Below, piece by piece: positions 37,137 to 49,667 of a stretch of 64,000 bases of DNA. Numbering within the stretch: position 1 is the stretch's first letter; each line of letters starts with the position of its first letter. The notes under the pieces were generated by a model. The model saw only the letters and a program-made list of their open reading frames with translations. It was not told the DNA's origin and did not search any database. A program made the translations under genes and the position numbers. The DNA comes from Liquorilactobacillus cacaonum DSM 21116 (lineage in GTDB: Bacteria > Bacillota > Bacilli > Lactobacillales > Lactobacillaceae), in contig NZ_AYZE01000017.1 in the NCBI RefSeq assembly GCF_001436735.1, forward strand, positions 46,903 to 110,902, written 5' to 3'.

Positions 37137-38996
37137 TTATGCATTCATTTTTTCAATCTGAGTTCTTATTTTTTGAACAGATTCAGGGTCACCTGTAAAT
37201 ATAATATGATCGTTTAATTCTAATTGAGTATCACCATGTGGTGCAATTGAGTGATGGTTTCTAAAAATCCGGCTAATAGTGATATTATCAATGAAGGTCA
37301 AATCTTTGATGCGCTTTTGCACAAAGTTACGATTATGGACAATTACTTCATAGATGTGTGAATCACTTGAATTTAAGAAATTCAATGTTGATGGTGTTTC
37401 AATTAGAGAACGTAAAATTCCAATTGTAGCATCAAGAGAATTGAAGTACTCAATCCCCATTTTTTTCAAGTTGTTTCCCATGTCGTTCATGATGTCACGA
37501 TTTTCAAAACGAGTGATGACACGGGGAGTCCCATATTCCTTAGCAAAAAGAGCTAAGTCGTAATTAATATGATAGTTTGAATAACCCAACAATAAGATAT
37601 CAGTATCAAAAATCTGCTTTTCGGTTAATAGTTTGGAATCTAAACTAGGTAATAACTGGGCATTTACCTCGGAATTATATGTGCGAAAGCTCTCTTTATC
37701 ATCAGTGTAAAATGTAATATCATACCAATTTGGTGAAAGTTGTTTAACTACGGATATCGTTAGTAGATTTAATCCGATTACATTAAGTTGCTTTTTCTCT
37801 TGCTTTTCAACTTTAGCTGAATATAATTTGTTAAAAATTAATGGTGAAATTATGCATGAAAGAATTGCAGCTAATAAAAATGCACCTGATTGTTGTGTGT
37901 TAATCGCTTTTAGTTCTTTTGCCACCTCTAATACTGCTAGAACAAGGGTAATAGTTGTGCTTGATAATACCGTCCCAGCGATATCATTACGTACATTGAA
38001 ATTTTTTTTAAGTACGAAGAATATGCCACTTTTTGCTAGGATGAAGCCAACTAAAAAAACAGGAATTAGTATCAGGGTTTCTGAATTTGAAAAAAGTGAA
38101 GGAATATTTAACTCTGCTCCTGTCATTATGAAGAAAATAGGGATAAGAAAACCGTAGCCAATTGAGTCCAATTTGGCTCTTGTATCTTCTTCTGGTTCTA
38201 ATAATTTAATAACGATACCGGCAACAAAGGCGCCAAGAATATTTTCAGCACCAACTCCTTGAGCAATCACTACTAGACAGAAAATCACAAAAAAGGCTAG
38301 GCGAATGTCGAGTTGTGTAGTTGATTTATTAATTTTTTTGAAAAAGTCAAAGAAAGCTCGAAATCGCCTAAATAAAACTGCCGCTGCTAAGAATAATAAG
38401 GAAATTAGCCATAGGCTTTGAGCTCGTCCATCGAAAATTGATGCATAGGTGGTCAATTCTAACATTGGGATTACTTCACCTAGTACAGCAATCAGCAGTA
38501 AAACTTGACCGAATTCATTACTAAGTAATTCTTTTTCTTTCAGAGCTGCAATTACAACACCGAGTGCAATTGTTGAAAAAAGAATTGAGGAGAGCCAAAA
38601 GTTTGAATATAAACCTGTGATTTTTAGGAAATATGCAAGTAAAGAGGAGATGATAACTACACTGACATAGGATAAGATTGCTATCTGCACGGGTGAACTT
38701 TTTTTGGATTCAAGTTCGGCTTTTCTTTTTTCAAAAGTATTTTGTGGGTTTTTATTTTTGGTAAATAATGAAAAATCGATTTCTAAGCCACTTAAAAAAA
38801 GAAGGTAAATGACACCAATTGTTGATAATTGAGAAAGTAGCGATGTTTCAGAAACCAAATTTAATAAACTCTTTCCTAAAACTATGCCAACAATAATTTC
38901 AGCAACTGCAGTAGGCAAAGTTGATATTTTTAATTTTGCCAAGAGTAACGGTGTTACAAGTGAAGCAAATGCAACAATAATCAATGAAATATCCAT
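37137..38996 (-). CDS. CPA2 family monovalent cation:proton antiporter (KefB/GerN-like)
   Basis: A 619-aa protein. The N-terminal ~390 residues form a CPA2 (Na+/K+:H+) exchanger with 12-13 membrane helices (TAVAEIIVGIVLGKSLL; LFLSGLEIDFSLF; GAFVAGIVIKLLEPEEDTRAKLDSIGYGFLIPIFFIMTG). A RCK-like NAD-binding domain follows at about residues 410-520 and a TrkA-C-like domain at the end. The combination suggests ligand-gated K+/H+ or Na+/H+ exchange for pH or osmotic balance. The start is placed at ATG 38996; an in-frame extension upstream would add 29 residues without a plausible site. Confidence 0.88.
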   Translation of the reverse strand: MDISLIIVAFASLVTPLLLAKLKISTLPTAVAEIIVGIVLGKSLLNLVSETSLLSQLSTIGVIYLLFLSGLEIDFSLFTKNKNPQNTFEKRKAELESKKSSPVQIAILSYVSVVIISSLLAYFLKITGLYSNFWLSSILFSTIALGVVIAALKEKELLSNEFGQVLLLIAVLGEVIPMLELTTYASIFDGRAQSLWLISLLFLAAAVLFRRFRAFFDFFKKINKSTTQLDIRLAFFVIFCLVVIAQGVGAENILGAFVAGIVIKLLEPEEDTRAKLDSIGYGFLIPIFFIMTGAELNIPSLFSNSETLILIPVFLVGFILAKSGIFFVLKKNFNVRNDIAGTVLSSTTITLVLAVLEVAKELKAINTQQSGAFLLAAILSCIISPLIFNKLYSAKVEKQEKKQLNVIGLNLLTISVVKQLSPNWYDITFYTDDKESFRTYNSEVNAQLLPSLDSKLLTEKQIFDTDILLLGYSNYHINYDLALFAKEYGTPRVITRFENRDIMNDMGNNLKKMGIEYFNSLDATIGILRSLIETPSTLNFLNSSDSHIYEVIVHNRNFVQKRIKDLTFIDNITISRIFRNHHSIAPHGDTQLELNDHIIFTGDPESVQKIRTQIEKMNA

Positions 38997-39077
38997 GATG
39001 TAAAAACCCCAATCTAATATTTGAAAAATAATAAGTACGTTAATTAATGATACATAGTACTTCAACAATACACAAAT

Positions 39078-39127
39078 AAACACGCTTCACGATATAAGAC
39101 AATAGGGTTTATATCATGAAGCGTGTT
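39078..39127. terminator. Terminator between dedA and the CPA2 antiporter gene
   Basis: AAACACGCTTCA pairs with TGAAGCGTGTTT and inside it GATATAA with TTATATC, flanking a short loop. T-rich on both sides; it would end the minus-strand dedA transcript. Confidence 0.85.
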
Positions 39128-39161
39128 TTTGAGTTTTATATTGTGATAAATTGTAAATAGT

Positions 39162-39803
39162 TTAAACAGCAGTTCTTTTCTTCATAAAGCGATAACAAGA
39201 AATTATTAAGCCAGGAACAACAGAAATCAAGCCAAAGGTTACAAGAATTATTGAAAAATTGTTTTGAACAAAGTCAAATTGACCAAAGAAATATCCAAGC
39301 GATGAACCCAAAAAGACCCAAAGTAAGACACCAAGTAAGTTGTAGAAACAAAAACGTTTGTAATTCATCCGGGCACTACCAGAAATTAAAGGGATGAAAG
39401 TTCTGATCAAAGGGACAAAGCGCCCAAACATAACAGTTTTACCGCCATGTTTATCGAAATAAGCTTGAGCTTTTGTAAGTTTATCTTCAGAGAGAAGTTT
39501 TTTGAAAAAAGGCAACTTATGAAGATTGCGGCCGATTTCATAATTAACAGTATCGCCAATTAATGCAGCAAAGAAGAATACTGGTATAAGAATTTTAATA
39601 TCTAACGAGGAACCTGTAACTGCCGCCAAAGTGCTAGCAAAAAATACTAATGATTCTCCTGGAAGAAAAGCGAAAACTACCAATCCAGTTTCCATGAATA
39701 TAAGAACAAAGATAGCTATATATATCCATCCGCCTAATGTCTCAATTACCGGAATAAGATACAGTTGCAAATGTGCCAAAAAATATAATAGACTGCTAAT
39801 CAA
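39162..39803 (-). CDS. DedA family membrane protein
   Basis: A 213-aa DedA/SNARE-associated family membrane protein with the hallmark FLPGESLVFFASTLAA and a long GRFVPLIRTFIPLISGSARMNYKRF stretch near residue 130 (the GRFxPxxRT family motif). DedA proteins are linked to lipid (undecaprenyl phosphate or phospholipid) translocation and membrane homeostasis. The start is TTG 39803, nine bases after AAAGGA; an ATG 11 residues upstream is in frame but overlaps poor context. Confidence 0.9.
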   Translation of the reverse strand: MISSLLYFLAHLQLYLIPVIETLGGWIYIAIFVLIFMETGLVVFAFLPGESLVFFASTLAAVTGSSLDIKILIPVFFFAALIGDTVNYEIGRNLHKLPFFKKLLSEDKLTKAQAYFDKHGGKTVMFGRFVPLIRTFIPLISGSARMNYKRFCFYNLLGVLLWVFLGSSLGYFFGQFDFVQNNFSIILVTFGLISVVPGLIISCYRFMKKRTAV

Positions 39804-39982
39804 GACATCACTTCCTTTACGAGTTGAGTTGTACATTATTTTATCGAAAATGATGGATAATTACTAGTGATTTACATAGGATTTACTTTTTTTTAACTAA
39901 CACAAGATAACCTTAATTGTGACTATAGCTTAAAGGTGTTAAAATTGTATAACTAGGATTTTAGGCAATGGGGGGGAACTAA

Positions 39983-42271
39983 TTGAGTTCAGATATTAAA
40001 GCAAGTGAACAACAAAGAATGGATAATGTAGTCGATAAAATCAAAATTGCACAAGAAAAATATCAAAAAGATATTTCTAGTGCCAAGCAAGATTCTCAGG
40101 CAATTCGCGATGATTTTTCGAATAATTTACGGATTAAAACTGAGTCTTATTCAGGAATATTTGAGACTGCAATGACTGTAAGACAACAGCAACAACTTTT
40201 GCAAGAACGTGAGAATAATTGGAAGCAAGCAACTAGGCGACTTGATGTATTGGCCAAATTAGAAAAGAAACCATATTTTGCACGGATTGATTTTAAAGAA
40301 AAAGGCGAACATAGGGAGTCTGTATACATTGGACTGGGTTCATTTAGTGATCGCCCAGATAATTTCTTAATTTATGATTGGCGTGCACCAATTTCAAGTG
40401 TCTATTATGATGGTGGCTTAGGCAATGTTGCATATGAAACTCCTGATGGGACACAGACAGTCGATGTTTTATTGAAACGACAATTTTTGGTAGAAAATGC
40501 TACAATTCAGACTGTTTTTGATACAGATGAGGCTGTGGGTGATCAGATGTTGCTAGATGTTTTAGATGATTCTTCTGACACAAAGATGAAGAGTATCGTA
40601 ACAACAATTCAAAAAGAGCAAAATCAGATTATCCGAGAAACAAAGGCACAACTGTTATTTGTGCAAGGTGCTGCCGGTTCGGGTAAAACGTCAGCAGTAT
40701 TGCAAAGAATTGCATATTTATTGTATCGATTTAGGGGTAATCTTACCTCAAGTCAGGTTATTTTGTTTTCACCCAACCAGTTATTCAATGATTATGTTGA
40801 TCAGGTTTTGCCTGATTTAGGGGAACAAAATATGATTCAGATGACTTATTATCAATACGCTCAAAGACGACTCCCAAAGCTAAAAGTCGAGACACTACAG
40901 GAGAGATTTGAACGTATTAAATCTGAAGAAGAAAAGAAAATTCAATCTATAAAAGATAGTTTACGTTTTTTTAATGCGACGACTGTTTACGGAAATTTCC
41001 TTGAAAGAAGAGGAATGCGTTTCAAGGATATCCGTTTTAGAGGAGAAGTCTTTTTTGAAAAAGAACACATTGAAGATATTTACTATAGTTTTAATGAAAA
41101 CTATCATTTGAGAAATCGTCTTGAGGCTACGAAAGAACGCCTGCTTAAACAACTTGGTCGCCGAGTTGATAAAGAGTCTAAAAAAGAATGGGTAGAAAAA
41201 GCAGTTCAAGAATCAAGCCCGGAGGAATTAGCAAAGCTTTATGGCGATCGTGCACGCGATTTTGGAGATGGCGATGCAGAATTGTGCTTTTTGGCGAGAC
41301 GTTATGTGACACAACAATATCGTCAAATTCAGCGTGATATTCAGCATAATCGCTTTTTAAATATTAATGCGCAATACGTGCATTTTTTGACTAGTGCACC
41401 TGAACTTATGAATATTACAGATAAGCAGTTGCTAGCAAAATGGCAAAGTGGGATTGAAAATGTGATAATGATGCTTAAAAGTAAGAGGATGTTAATGGAA
41501 GACGTTAGCCCGTATCTATATTTGTATGATTTGATTACTGGCAAGCGTGGTGAATTGGACATTCGGCATGTTTTTATTGATGAAATACAAGATTATACAC
41601 CATATCAATTAGCATGTTTAAAAACAAGTTTCCCACGTGCACGTTTCACAGTTTTAGGTGATCTTAACCAAGCTATTTTTACTAAAAAAGAAAGCTATAC
41701 TTTATTAGAAGAGCTGAGTAAACTCTTCCCTAAGGATGGGATTAAGGTTGTACAGCTGACCAAGTCGTACCGTTCAACCAAACAAATTACTGATTTTACG
41801 AAACAGGTTTTATTGAGTGGGGCTTCAGTTGAAGCTTTTGAACGGAAAGGGGAGTTACCCAGAGTTCAAGTCTTTGATGAAGAGGATAAAATGACGGAAA
41901 AAGTTGAGCAGCAATTACGTGAAAATGATAAAGCAAGTTTTACTACGGCAATTATTGGCAAGACGTTAGCAGAATGTCAGAGATTAACGTTAAAATTACA
42001 GGAACAAGGGGTCAAGGTTACTCTCATTAAGACAGAGAATCAACGCTTAGCAGCTGGCAATATTGTTGTACCTGCATTTTTGGCTAAAGGATTGGAGTTT
42101 GATGCAGTAATTATGTGGGATGCTAGTGCAGTAAACTATCACGAAGAAGATGAAAGACAGCTAGTGTATACAATTTGTTCACGTGCAATGCATCGGTTGG
42201 ATGTAATAGCAAGAACTAAATTATCACCATTATTCGAGCGGGTTAACAAGGATTCTTATCAATTAGATTAA
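39983..42271 (+). CDS. helD: RNA polymerase recycling helicase HelD (UvrD-like)
   Basis: A 762-aa superfamily 1 helicase of the HelD/helicase IV type. The N-terminal ~120 residues form the long antiparallel coiled-coil (rich in Q, E, K) that in HelD enters the RNA polymerase secondary channel. The helicase core has YIGLGSFSD and YDWRAPISS near 115-140, Walker A QGAAGSGKT near residue 230, FIDEIQDYTP (motif II) near 530 and VLGDLNQAIF near 555. It likely releases stalled RNA polymerase from DNA. TTG start at 39983 behind GGGGGG. Confidence 0.9.
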   Translation: MSSDIKASEQQRMDNVVDKIKIAQEKYQKDISSAKQDSQAIRDDFSNNLRIKTESYSGIFETAMTVRQQQQLLQERENNWKQATRRLDVLAKLEKKPYFARIDFKEKGEHRESVYIGLGSFSDRPDNFLIYDWRAPISSVYYDGGLGNVAYETPDGTQTVDVLLKRQFLVENATIQTVFDTDEAVGDQMLLDVLDDSSDTKMKSIVTTIQKEQNQIIRETKAQLLFVQGAAGSGKTSAVLQRIAYLLYRFRGNLTSSQVILFSPNQLFNDYVDQVLPDLGEQNMIQMTYYQYAQRRLPKLKVETLQERFERIKSEEEKKIQSIKDSLRFFNATTVYGNFLERRGMRFKDIRFRGEVFFEKEHIEDIYYSFNENYHLRNRLEATKERLLKQLGRRVDKESKKEWVEKAVQESSPEELAKLYGDRARDFGDGDAELCFLARRYVTQQYRQIQRDIQHNRFLNINAQYVHFLTSAPELMNITDKQLLAKWQSGIENVIMMLKSKRMLMEDVSPYLYLYDLITGKRGELDIRHVFIDEIQDYTPYQLACLKTSFPRARFTVLGDLNQAIFTKKESYTLLEELSKLFPKDGIKVVQLTKSYRSTKQITDFTKQVLLSGASVEAFERKGELPRVQVFDEEDKMTEKVEQQLRENDKASFTTAIIGKTLAECQRLTLKLQEQGVKVTLIKTENQRLAAGNIVVPAFLAKGLEFDAVIMWDASAVNYHEEDERQLVYTICSRAMHRLDVIARTKLSPLFERVNKDSYQLD

Positions 42272-42287
42272 TTTCGGCTGATTAAGA

Positions 42288-42296
42288 TGCTATAAT
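42288..42296 (+). promoter_or_regulatory. Extended -10 promoter element of coaA
   Basis: TGCTATAAT at 42288-42296 is an extended -10 with a perfect hexamer, 32 bp before the coaA start and just after the helD stop. Confidence 0.6.
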
Positions 42297-42328
42297 AGCC
42301 ATAGTCTAAGTAAAACGTAGGAGTAGTA

Positions 42329-43249
42329 ATGTATAATCAGATGAATTATTATAAGATTCCACGTGAAGAATGGCGGGATCTATATCAAAAATATCAGGTC
42401 TCTTTGTCGACCGAAGAATTGGGCCGGATTAGGTCAGTGAATGATCGGATATCGTTAGCTGATGTGCAAGATATCTATCAACCACTTGTCCATTTGTTAG
42501 GTATTCATTTAGAATCAAGAAGAAAATTAATGAAAAAGCAAGCTGAATTTCTGGGAATTGCACCACACAAGGTTCCTTTTATTTTGGGGATAGCAGGGAG
42601 TGTTGCAGTTGGAAAAAGTACTACTGCGAGGCTATTACAGACACTTTTAAGCACAGTTTATCCTGAAAAAAATGTTCAATTGATAACAACGGATGGTTTT
42701 CTTTTTCCGAATAAGGAATTAAAGCGCCGGCAAATTATGCAAAAAAAAGGGTTCCCAGAAAGCTATGATATGGCAAGATTGCTAACCTTTACTAATGACG
42801 TCAAAAATGGTCTTCCAGCTAAGGCACCTGTTTATTCTCATAAAGTATATGACATTCTACCAAATAAATTTGAAATTGTAGATAATCCAGACATTTTAAT
42901 TGTCGAAGGAATTAATGTTTTACAATTACCGAGCAATCAGCAACTTTATGTTAGCGATTTTTTTGACTTTTCAATTTATGTTGATGCCAAAGAAGACCTG
43001 ATTAGAGACTGGTATCTTGAACGTTTTGAAACGTTATTGGATACAGCCTTTTTGGATCCGACTAATTATTATTACCCATATGCAATTGGTGACAGACTTC
43101 GTGCTGTTTCAATGGCAAGGCAAGTATGGAAGACAATTAATAGTCCCAATTTACGTGAATATATTTTACCCACAAGAAATCGCGCAGATTTAATCTTGCA
43201 TAAAACCCAAAATCACCTAGTAAACGAACTTTTTTTGCGTAAATATTAG
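42329..43249 (+). CDS. coaA: Type I pantothenate kinase
   Basis: Phosphorylates pantothenate, the first and feedback-controlled step of coenzyme A synthesis. The 306-aa protein has the P-loop GSVAVGKST near residue 90, LITTDGFLFPN near 127, a GFPESYDMARL segment near 150, the PVYSHKVYDILP region near 170 and the IVEGINVLQ segment near 190, all conserved in CoaA (E. coli 316 aa). Start ATG after CGTAGGAGT. Monocistronic. Confidence 0.96.
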   Translation: MYNQMNYYKIPREEWRDLYQKYQVSLSTEELGRIRSVNDRISLADVQDIYQPLVHLLGIHLESRRKLMKKQAEFLGIAPHKVPFILGIAGSVAVGKSTTARLLQTLLSTVYPEKNVQLITTDGFLFPNKELKRRQIMQKKGFPESYDMARLLTFTNDVKNGLPAKAPVYSHKVYDILPNKFEIVDNPDILIVEGINVLQLPSNQQLYVSDFFDFSIYVDAKEDLIRDWYLERFETLLDTAFLDPTNYYYPYAIGDRLRAVSMARQVWKTINSPNLREYILPTRNRADLILHKTQNHLVNELFLRKY

Positions 43250-43298
43250 AATATCCTAAAAAATGTACGGAATTAACTGTTATTTAGTTCAAATTGAT

Positions 43299-43327
43299 TT
43301 GACCGTAAAAGATGTAATCGGTAGAAT
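43299..43327 (+). promoter_or_regulatory. Promoter of guaA
   Basis: TTGACC (43299-43304), 17 bp, TAGAAT (43322-43327). No purine riboswitch is visible between it and the guaA start at 43372. Confidence 0.75.
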
Positions 43328-43371
43328 GAACTTAGTAAATGATTCAAAATAAAAAGACGAGGTGAACTTTC

Positions 43372-44925
43372 TTGACTAATGTTGACATGCAGGCTTTTGA
43401 CAAGATTATTGTACTTGACTTTGGAAGCCAGTATAATCAATTGATTACGCGCCGTATTCGTGAATTTGGTATTTATTCAGAGTTGCTTTCACATAAGTTG
43501 ACTGCTGCTGAAATTAAAAAAATAGCACCTAAAGGAATTATTTTTTCAGGTGGCCCTAATAGTGTGTATGATGAAAATGCTTTTCATGTAGATCCAGAGA
43601 TTTTTGAACTTGGAATTCCAGTTCTTGGAATTTGTTATGGAATGCAATTAATGGCTAACGAACTTGGTGGAAAGGTCGAAAGTGCTAATAATAAAGAGTA
43701 TGGTAAAGCTGATATTCATGTTGCATCGGCTTTCGAACCAATGTTTAAGGAACTCCCTGAAACACAAACGGTTTGGATGAGCCATGGTGATTTGGTAACA
43801 AGTGTACCAGAAGGGTTTAGAGTAGCAGCAACAAGCGCAAACTGCCCAATTTCTGCAATGTCAAATGACGATAAGAAGTTCTATGGTTTACAATTTCATC
43901 CAGAGGTTCGCAATACTGAACATGGTAATGAAATTTTGCGTCACTTTGCTTTTGATGTATGCAAGGCACGTGATAATTGGTCAATGGATGATTTTATTGA
44001 TATGCAAATTTCAAAAATACGTGAGACAGTCGGCGATAAGAAAGTCTTACTTGGGCTTTCTGGCGGAGTAGATTCATCTGTTGTAGGTGTTCTATTGCAC
44101 AAAGCAATTGGGTCACAACTAACAAGTATTTTTGTTGATCATGGATTATTACGCAAAGGTGAAGTTGAACAAGTGATGGCAAGTCTAGAAGGTAAATTTG
44201 GATTAAACATCATTCAAGTTGACGCTAAGAAACGTTTTATGGACAAACTTACAGGAATCAGTGATCCTGAAAAGAAACGTAAAATCATAGGTAATGAATT
44301 CATTCGAGTTTTTGATGATGAAGCAGCTAAATTAGATGGGATTGATTACTTAGCACAAGGAACGTTGTATACTGATGTAATTGAATCAGGTACCGATACT
44401 GCCCAAACAATTAAGTCACATCATAACGTAGGTGGTTTGCCAGAAGATATTCAATTTCAGTTGATTGAGCCGTTAAACACATTGTTCAAAGATGAAGTGC
44501 GTGAGCTAGGAGAACGCCTTGGAATGCCATCTGAGTTAGTTTGGCGTCAACCATTCCCAGGACCTGGTCTTGGAATTCGTGTTATTGGTGAGATTACAGA
44601 AGAGAAACTTCAAATTGTTCGCGACAGTGATTTAATTTTACGTGAGGAAGTTGCTAACCATGGCCTAGAAAGAGAAATCTGGCAGTACTTCACAGTGCTT
44701 CCAGGAATTCGTAGCGTTGGTGTAATGGGAGACGGACGGACATATGATTATACGGTAGGAATTCGTGCGGTTACTTCGATCGATGGAATGACGGCTGACT
44801 TTGCCAAGATTCCATGGGATGTATTACAGGCAATCTCTGTACGTATTGTAAATGAAGTTGCACATGTTAATCGTGTAGTGTATGACATTACTTCAAAGCC
44901 GCCTGCAACGATTGAGTGGGAATAA
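43372..44925 (+). CDS. guaA: GMP synthase (glutamine-hydrolysing)
   Basis: Converts XMP to GMP using glutamine ammonia and ATP. The 517-aa protein has a class I glutamine amidotransferase (nucleophile Cys88 in GICYGMQ, later FHPEV with the catalytic His and Glu), then an ATP pyrophosphatase domain ([10 protein letters not shown] near residue 227) and a C-terminal dimerisation domain ([12 protein letters not shown]). It starts with TTG behind GAGGTGA, and has its own promoter and terminator. Confidence 0.98.
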   Translation: MTNVDMQAFDKIIVLDFGSQYNQLITRRIREFGIYSELLSHKLTAAEIKKIAPKGIIFSGGPNSVYDENAFHVDPEIFELGIPVLGICYGMQLMANELGGKVESANNKEYGKADIHVASAFEPMFKELPETQTVWMSHGDLVTSVPEGFRVAATSANCPISAMSNDDKKFYGLQFHPEVRNTEHGNEILRHFAFDVCKARDNWSMDDFIDMQISKIRETVGDKKVLLGLSGGVDSSVVGVLLHKAIGSQLTSIFVDHGLLRKGEVEQVMASLEGKFGLNIIQVDAKKRFMDKLTGISDPEKKRKIIGNEFIRVFDDEAAKLDGIDYLAQGTLYTDVIESGTDTAQTIKSHHNVGGLPEDIQFQLIEPLNTLFKDEVRELGERLGMPSELVWRQPFPGPGLGIRVIGEITEEKLQIVRDSDLILREEVANHGLEREIWQYFTVLPGIRSVGVMGDGRTYDYTVGIRAVTSIDGMTADFAKIPWDVLQAISVRIVNEVAHVNRVVYDITSKPPATIEWE

Positions 44926-44970
44926 TAAGCAGGTTCTTTGACAACTGTTGTCGGTGAATCTAAATATTGG

Positions 44971-45003
44971 AGTTCTAATTACTTTGTGATTAGAACTTTT
45001 TTT
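44971..45003 (+). terminator. Intrinsic terminator of guaA
   Basis: AGTTCTAAT and ATTAGAACT form a 9-bp stem, followed by seven T. The gap 44926-45271 otherwise holds the bgl promoter and the first RAT/terminator. Confidence 0.9.
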
Positions 45004-45101
45004 GTCTTAATTCGAAGGATATAAAGTGCACGAATTTTAAATCCGAAAAGCTATGGTAGTCAACACCAACATACTTAATTACTTTAATTTTATTCTTTTT
45101 A

Positions 45102-45115
45102 AGAAAGGGCTTGCA
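45102..45115 (+). promoter_or_regulatory. Possible cre (CcpA) site overlapping the bgl -35
   Basis: AGAAAGGGCTTGCA differs from the cre consensus TGNAANCGNWNNCW at two positions. It overlaps the -35 of the bgl promoter, where CcpA binding would block transcription when glucose is present. Assignment is an inference from position and partial match. Confidence 0.45.
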
Positions 45116-45139
45116 TAAACTTGCATTAAGTTGTAATAT
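45111..45139 (+). promoter_or_regulatory. Promoter of the bgl operon
   Basis: TTGCAT (45111-45116), 17 bp, TAATAT (45134-45139). The transcript would start about 10 bases before the RAT. Confidence 0.75.
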
Positions 45140-45150
45140 ATTGTTATTGA

Positions 45151-45185
45151 AGGATTGTTACCGCTATCTAAAGTGGGCAAAACCT
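45151..45185 (+). promoter_or_regulatory. RAT antiterminator element 1 (licT leader)
   Basis: The sequence AGGATTGTTACCGCTATC, followed by GGGCAAAACCT, has the ribonucleic antiterminator layout bound by LicT/BglG proteins (GGATTGTTACTGC... GGCAAAACC consensus). Its 3' half (AAAACCTGGC) overlaps the terminator stem, so binding of LicT prevents termination. Confidence 0.92.
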
Positions 45186-45246
45186 GGCGTGGAACTTTAT
45201 TAGTTATTGATTAGAACTAGTAAATTTTTGTAGTCGGGTTTTTTTA
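45179..45246 (+). terminator. RAT-controlled terminator before licT
   Basis: AAAACCTGGC (45179-45188) pairs with GTCGGGTTTT (45233-45242), then TTT. The upstream arm is part of RAT 1, so the two structures are mutually exclusive. Confidence 0.85.
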
Positions 45247-45271
45247 TTGCCGAAGTTTGAGGAAGTGATTT

Positions 45272-46123
45272 ATGAAAATCATTAAAGTATTTAATAATAA
45301 TGTTGTTTTGGCAGATCAAAATAACCATCAGATTATTCTAATTGGTAAGGGAATTGGATTTCAAAAAAAATCCGGAATGTCTATTCAAACCGGAAAAGTT
45401 GAGCAGGTTTTTGCTCCAACAGAAAGTAAGTGGTTCAATCTTTTTAATGATTTACTAAAAGATGTTTCACCAGAATATTTGGAGGTGGCAGCACAAATTA
45501 TTCATTTGGCTGAAGTTGAATTACAAACAAAGTTCAACGAATATTTACTAATTTCTTTAATGGATCATATTCATTTTGCGGTAGTTCGACATCAACAAAA
45601 AATTGATATTCATAATGAAATTTTATGGGAGGTGAAACACTATTATCCAACTGAGTTTCAAGTTGGAAAATCAGCTTTAATAATAATTGGACAGCGTCTT
45701 GGAGTTACTTTGACTGATGATGAAGCTGGATTTATTGCTCTTAAATTTGTTGAAAATGGTTTGAATCATCCACAAAATTATGATACAACCACACTCACTA
45801 AGATAATTGGTGATGTTATCCAAATTGTTCAATTTCAACTGCAAGTTACTTTAGATGCTGATTCAATTAGTTACCGTCGTTTTTTAGTTCATTTGCGTTT
45901 TCTAGCTGAGAGAGTTATTCGAGTTTCTAAAAAGGGGATAGCAGATAACGAGGAAGATATTTTTTTGTTTGAACATATCAAAAAGAAATATCAAACTGCT
46001 TTTGCTTGTACTCAAAAAGTAGTTGATTTTATTGCAGATTCAATGCACCAAAGATTATCGTATAATGAACAAGTGTATTTGACTATTCATGTACAACGAA
46101 TTATTGATGAATTAACTAAATAA
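45272..46123 (+). CDS. licT: BglG/LicT family transcriptional antiterminator
   Basis: RNA-binding antiterminator controlled by the PTS. The 283-aa protein has an N-terminal CAT RNA-binding domain (residues 1-55, KIIKVFNNNVVLADQNNHQIILIGKGIGFQKKSG), PRD1 (about 65-170) and PRD2 (about 170-283). PRD histidines are in MDHIHF and LVHLRFLAERV. HPr and EIIBgl-dependent phosphorylation of these histidines decides whether it binds the RAT elements upstream of itself and of the transporter. It is therefore autoregulated. Start ATG behind GAGGAAG. Confidence 0.95.
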   Translation: MKIIKVFNNNVVLADQNNHQIILIGKGIGFQKKSGMSIQTGKVEQVFAPTESKWFNLFNDLLKDVSPEYLEVAAQIIHLAEVELQTKFNEYLLISLMDHIHFAVVRHQQKIDIHNEILWEVKHYYPTEFQVGKSALIIIGQRLGVTLTDDEAGFIALKFVENGLNHPQNYDTTTLTKIIGDVIQIVQFQLQVTLDADSISYRRFLVHLRFLAERVIRVSKKGIADNEEDIFLFEHIKKKYQTAFACTQKVVDFIADSMHQRLSYNEQVYLTIHVQRIIDELTK

Positions 46124-46130
46124 TAATTAG

Positions 46131-46160
46131 GGATTGTTACTATTCAATTAGGCAAAACCC
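46131..46160 (+). promoter_or_regulatory. RAT antiterminator element 2 (EII leader)
   Basis: GGATTGTTACTATTCAATT then AGGCAAAACCC, an almost ideal RAT located 8 bases after the licT stop. It shares AAAACCC with the following terminator, the standard arrangement for LicT control. Confidence 0.92.
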
Positions 46161-46216
46161 AAATATTTTCGAAAAGTGATTGTAGCTTTTTTATCGGAAA
46201 TGTTTGGGTTTTTCTT
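46155..46216 (+). terminator. RAT-controlled terminator before the PTS gene
   Basis: AAAACCCAAATATTTTC (46155-46171) pairs with GGAAATGTTTGGGTTTT (46196-46212) followed by T-rich sequence. Its left arm is part of RAT 2. Confidence 0.88.
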
Positions 46217-46242
46217 TTAAAAAAAATTTTGAGGTGACCAAA

Positions 46243-49528
<3,286 letters not shown>

Positions 49529-49561
49529 CAACAGACTATATTTATATTTGGATTATCAATA

Positions 49562-49597
49562 AAAAAATTAGAAGTCATTCGGCTTCTAATTTTTTAT
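49562..49597. terminator. Terminator of the bgl operon
   Basis: AAAAAATTAGAAG (49562-49574) and CTTCTAATTTTTT (49583-49595) form a 13-bp stem around eight bases, T-rich on both strands. Confidence 0.9.
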
Positions 49598-49667
49598 TCG
49601 ATATAAGCAACCACTAAGTTTTTTTACAATGTTAACCTACTACTTGAAAGACTTTAAATTAGAAGTT

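Noticed and set aside
43250-43371. A purine or guanine riboswitch upstream of guaA
   Set aside because: Only about 45 bases separate the -10 from the start and no three-way junction consensus is visible.
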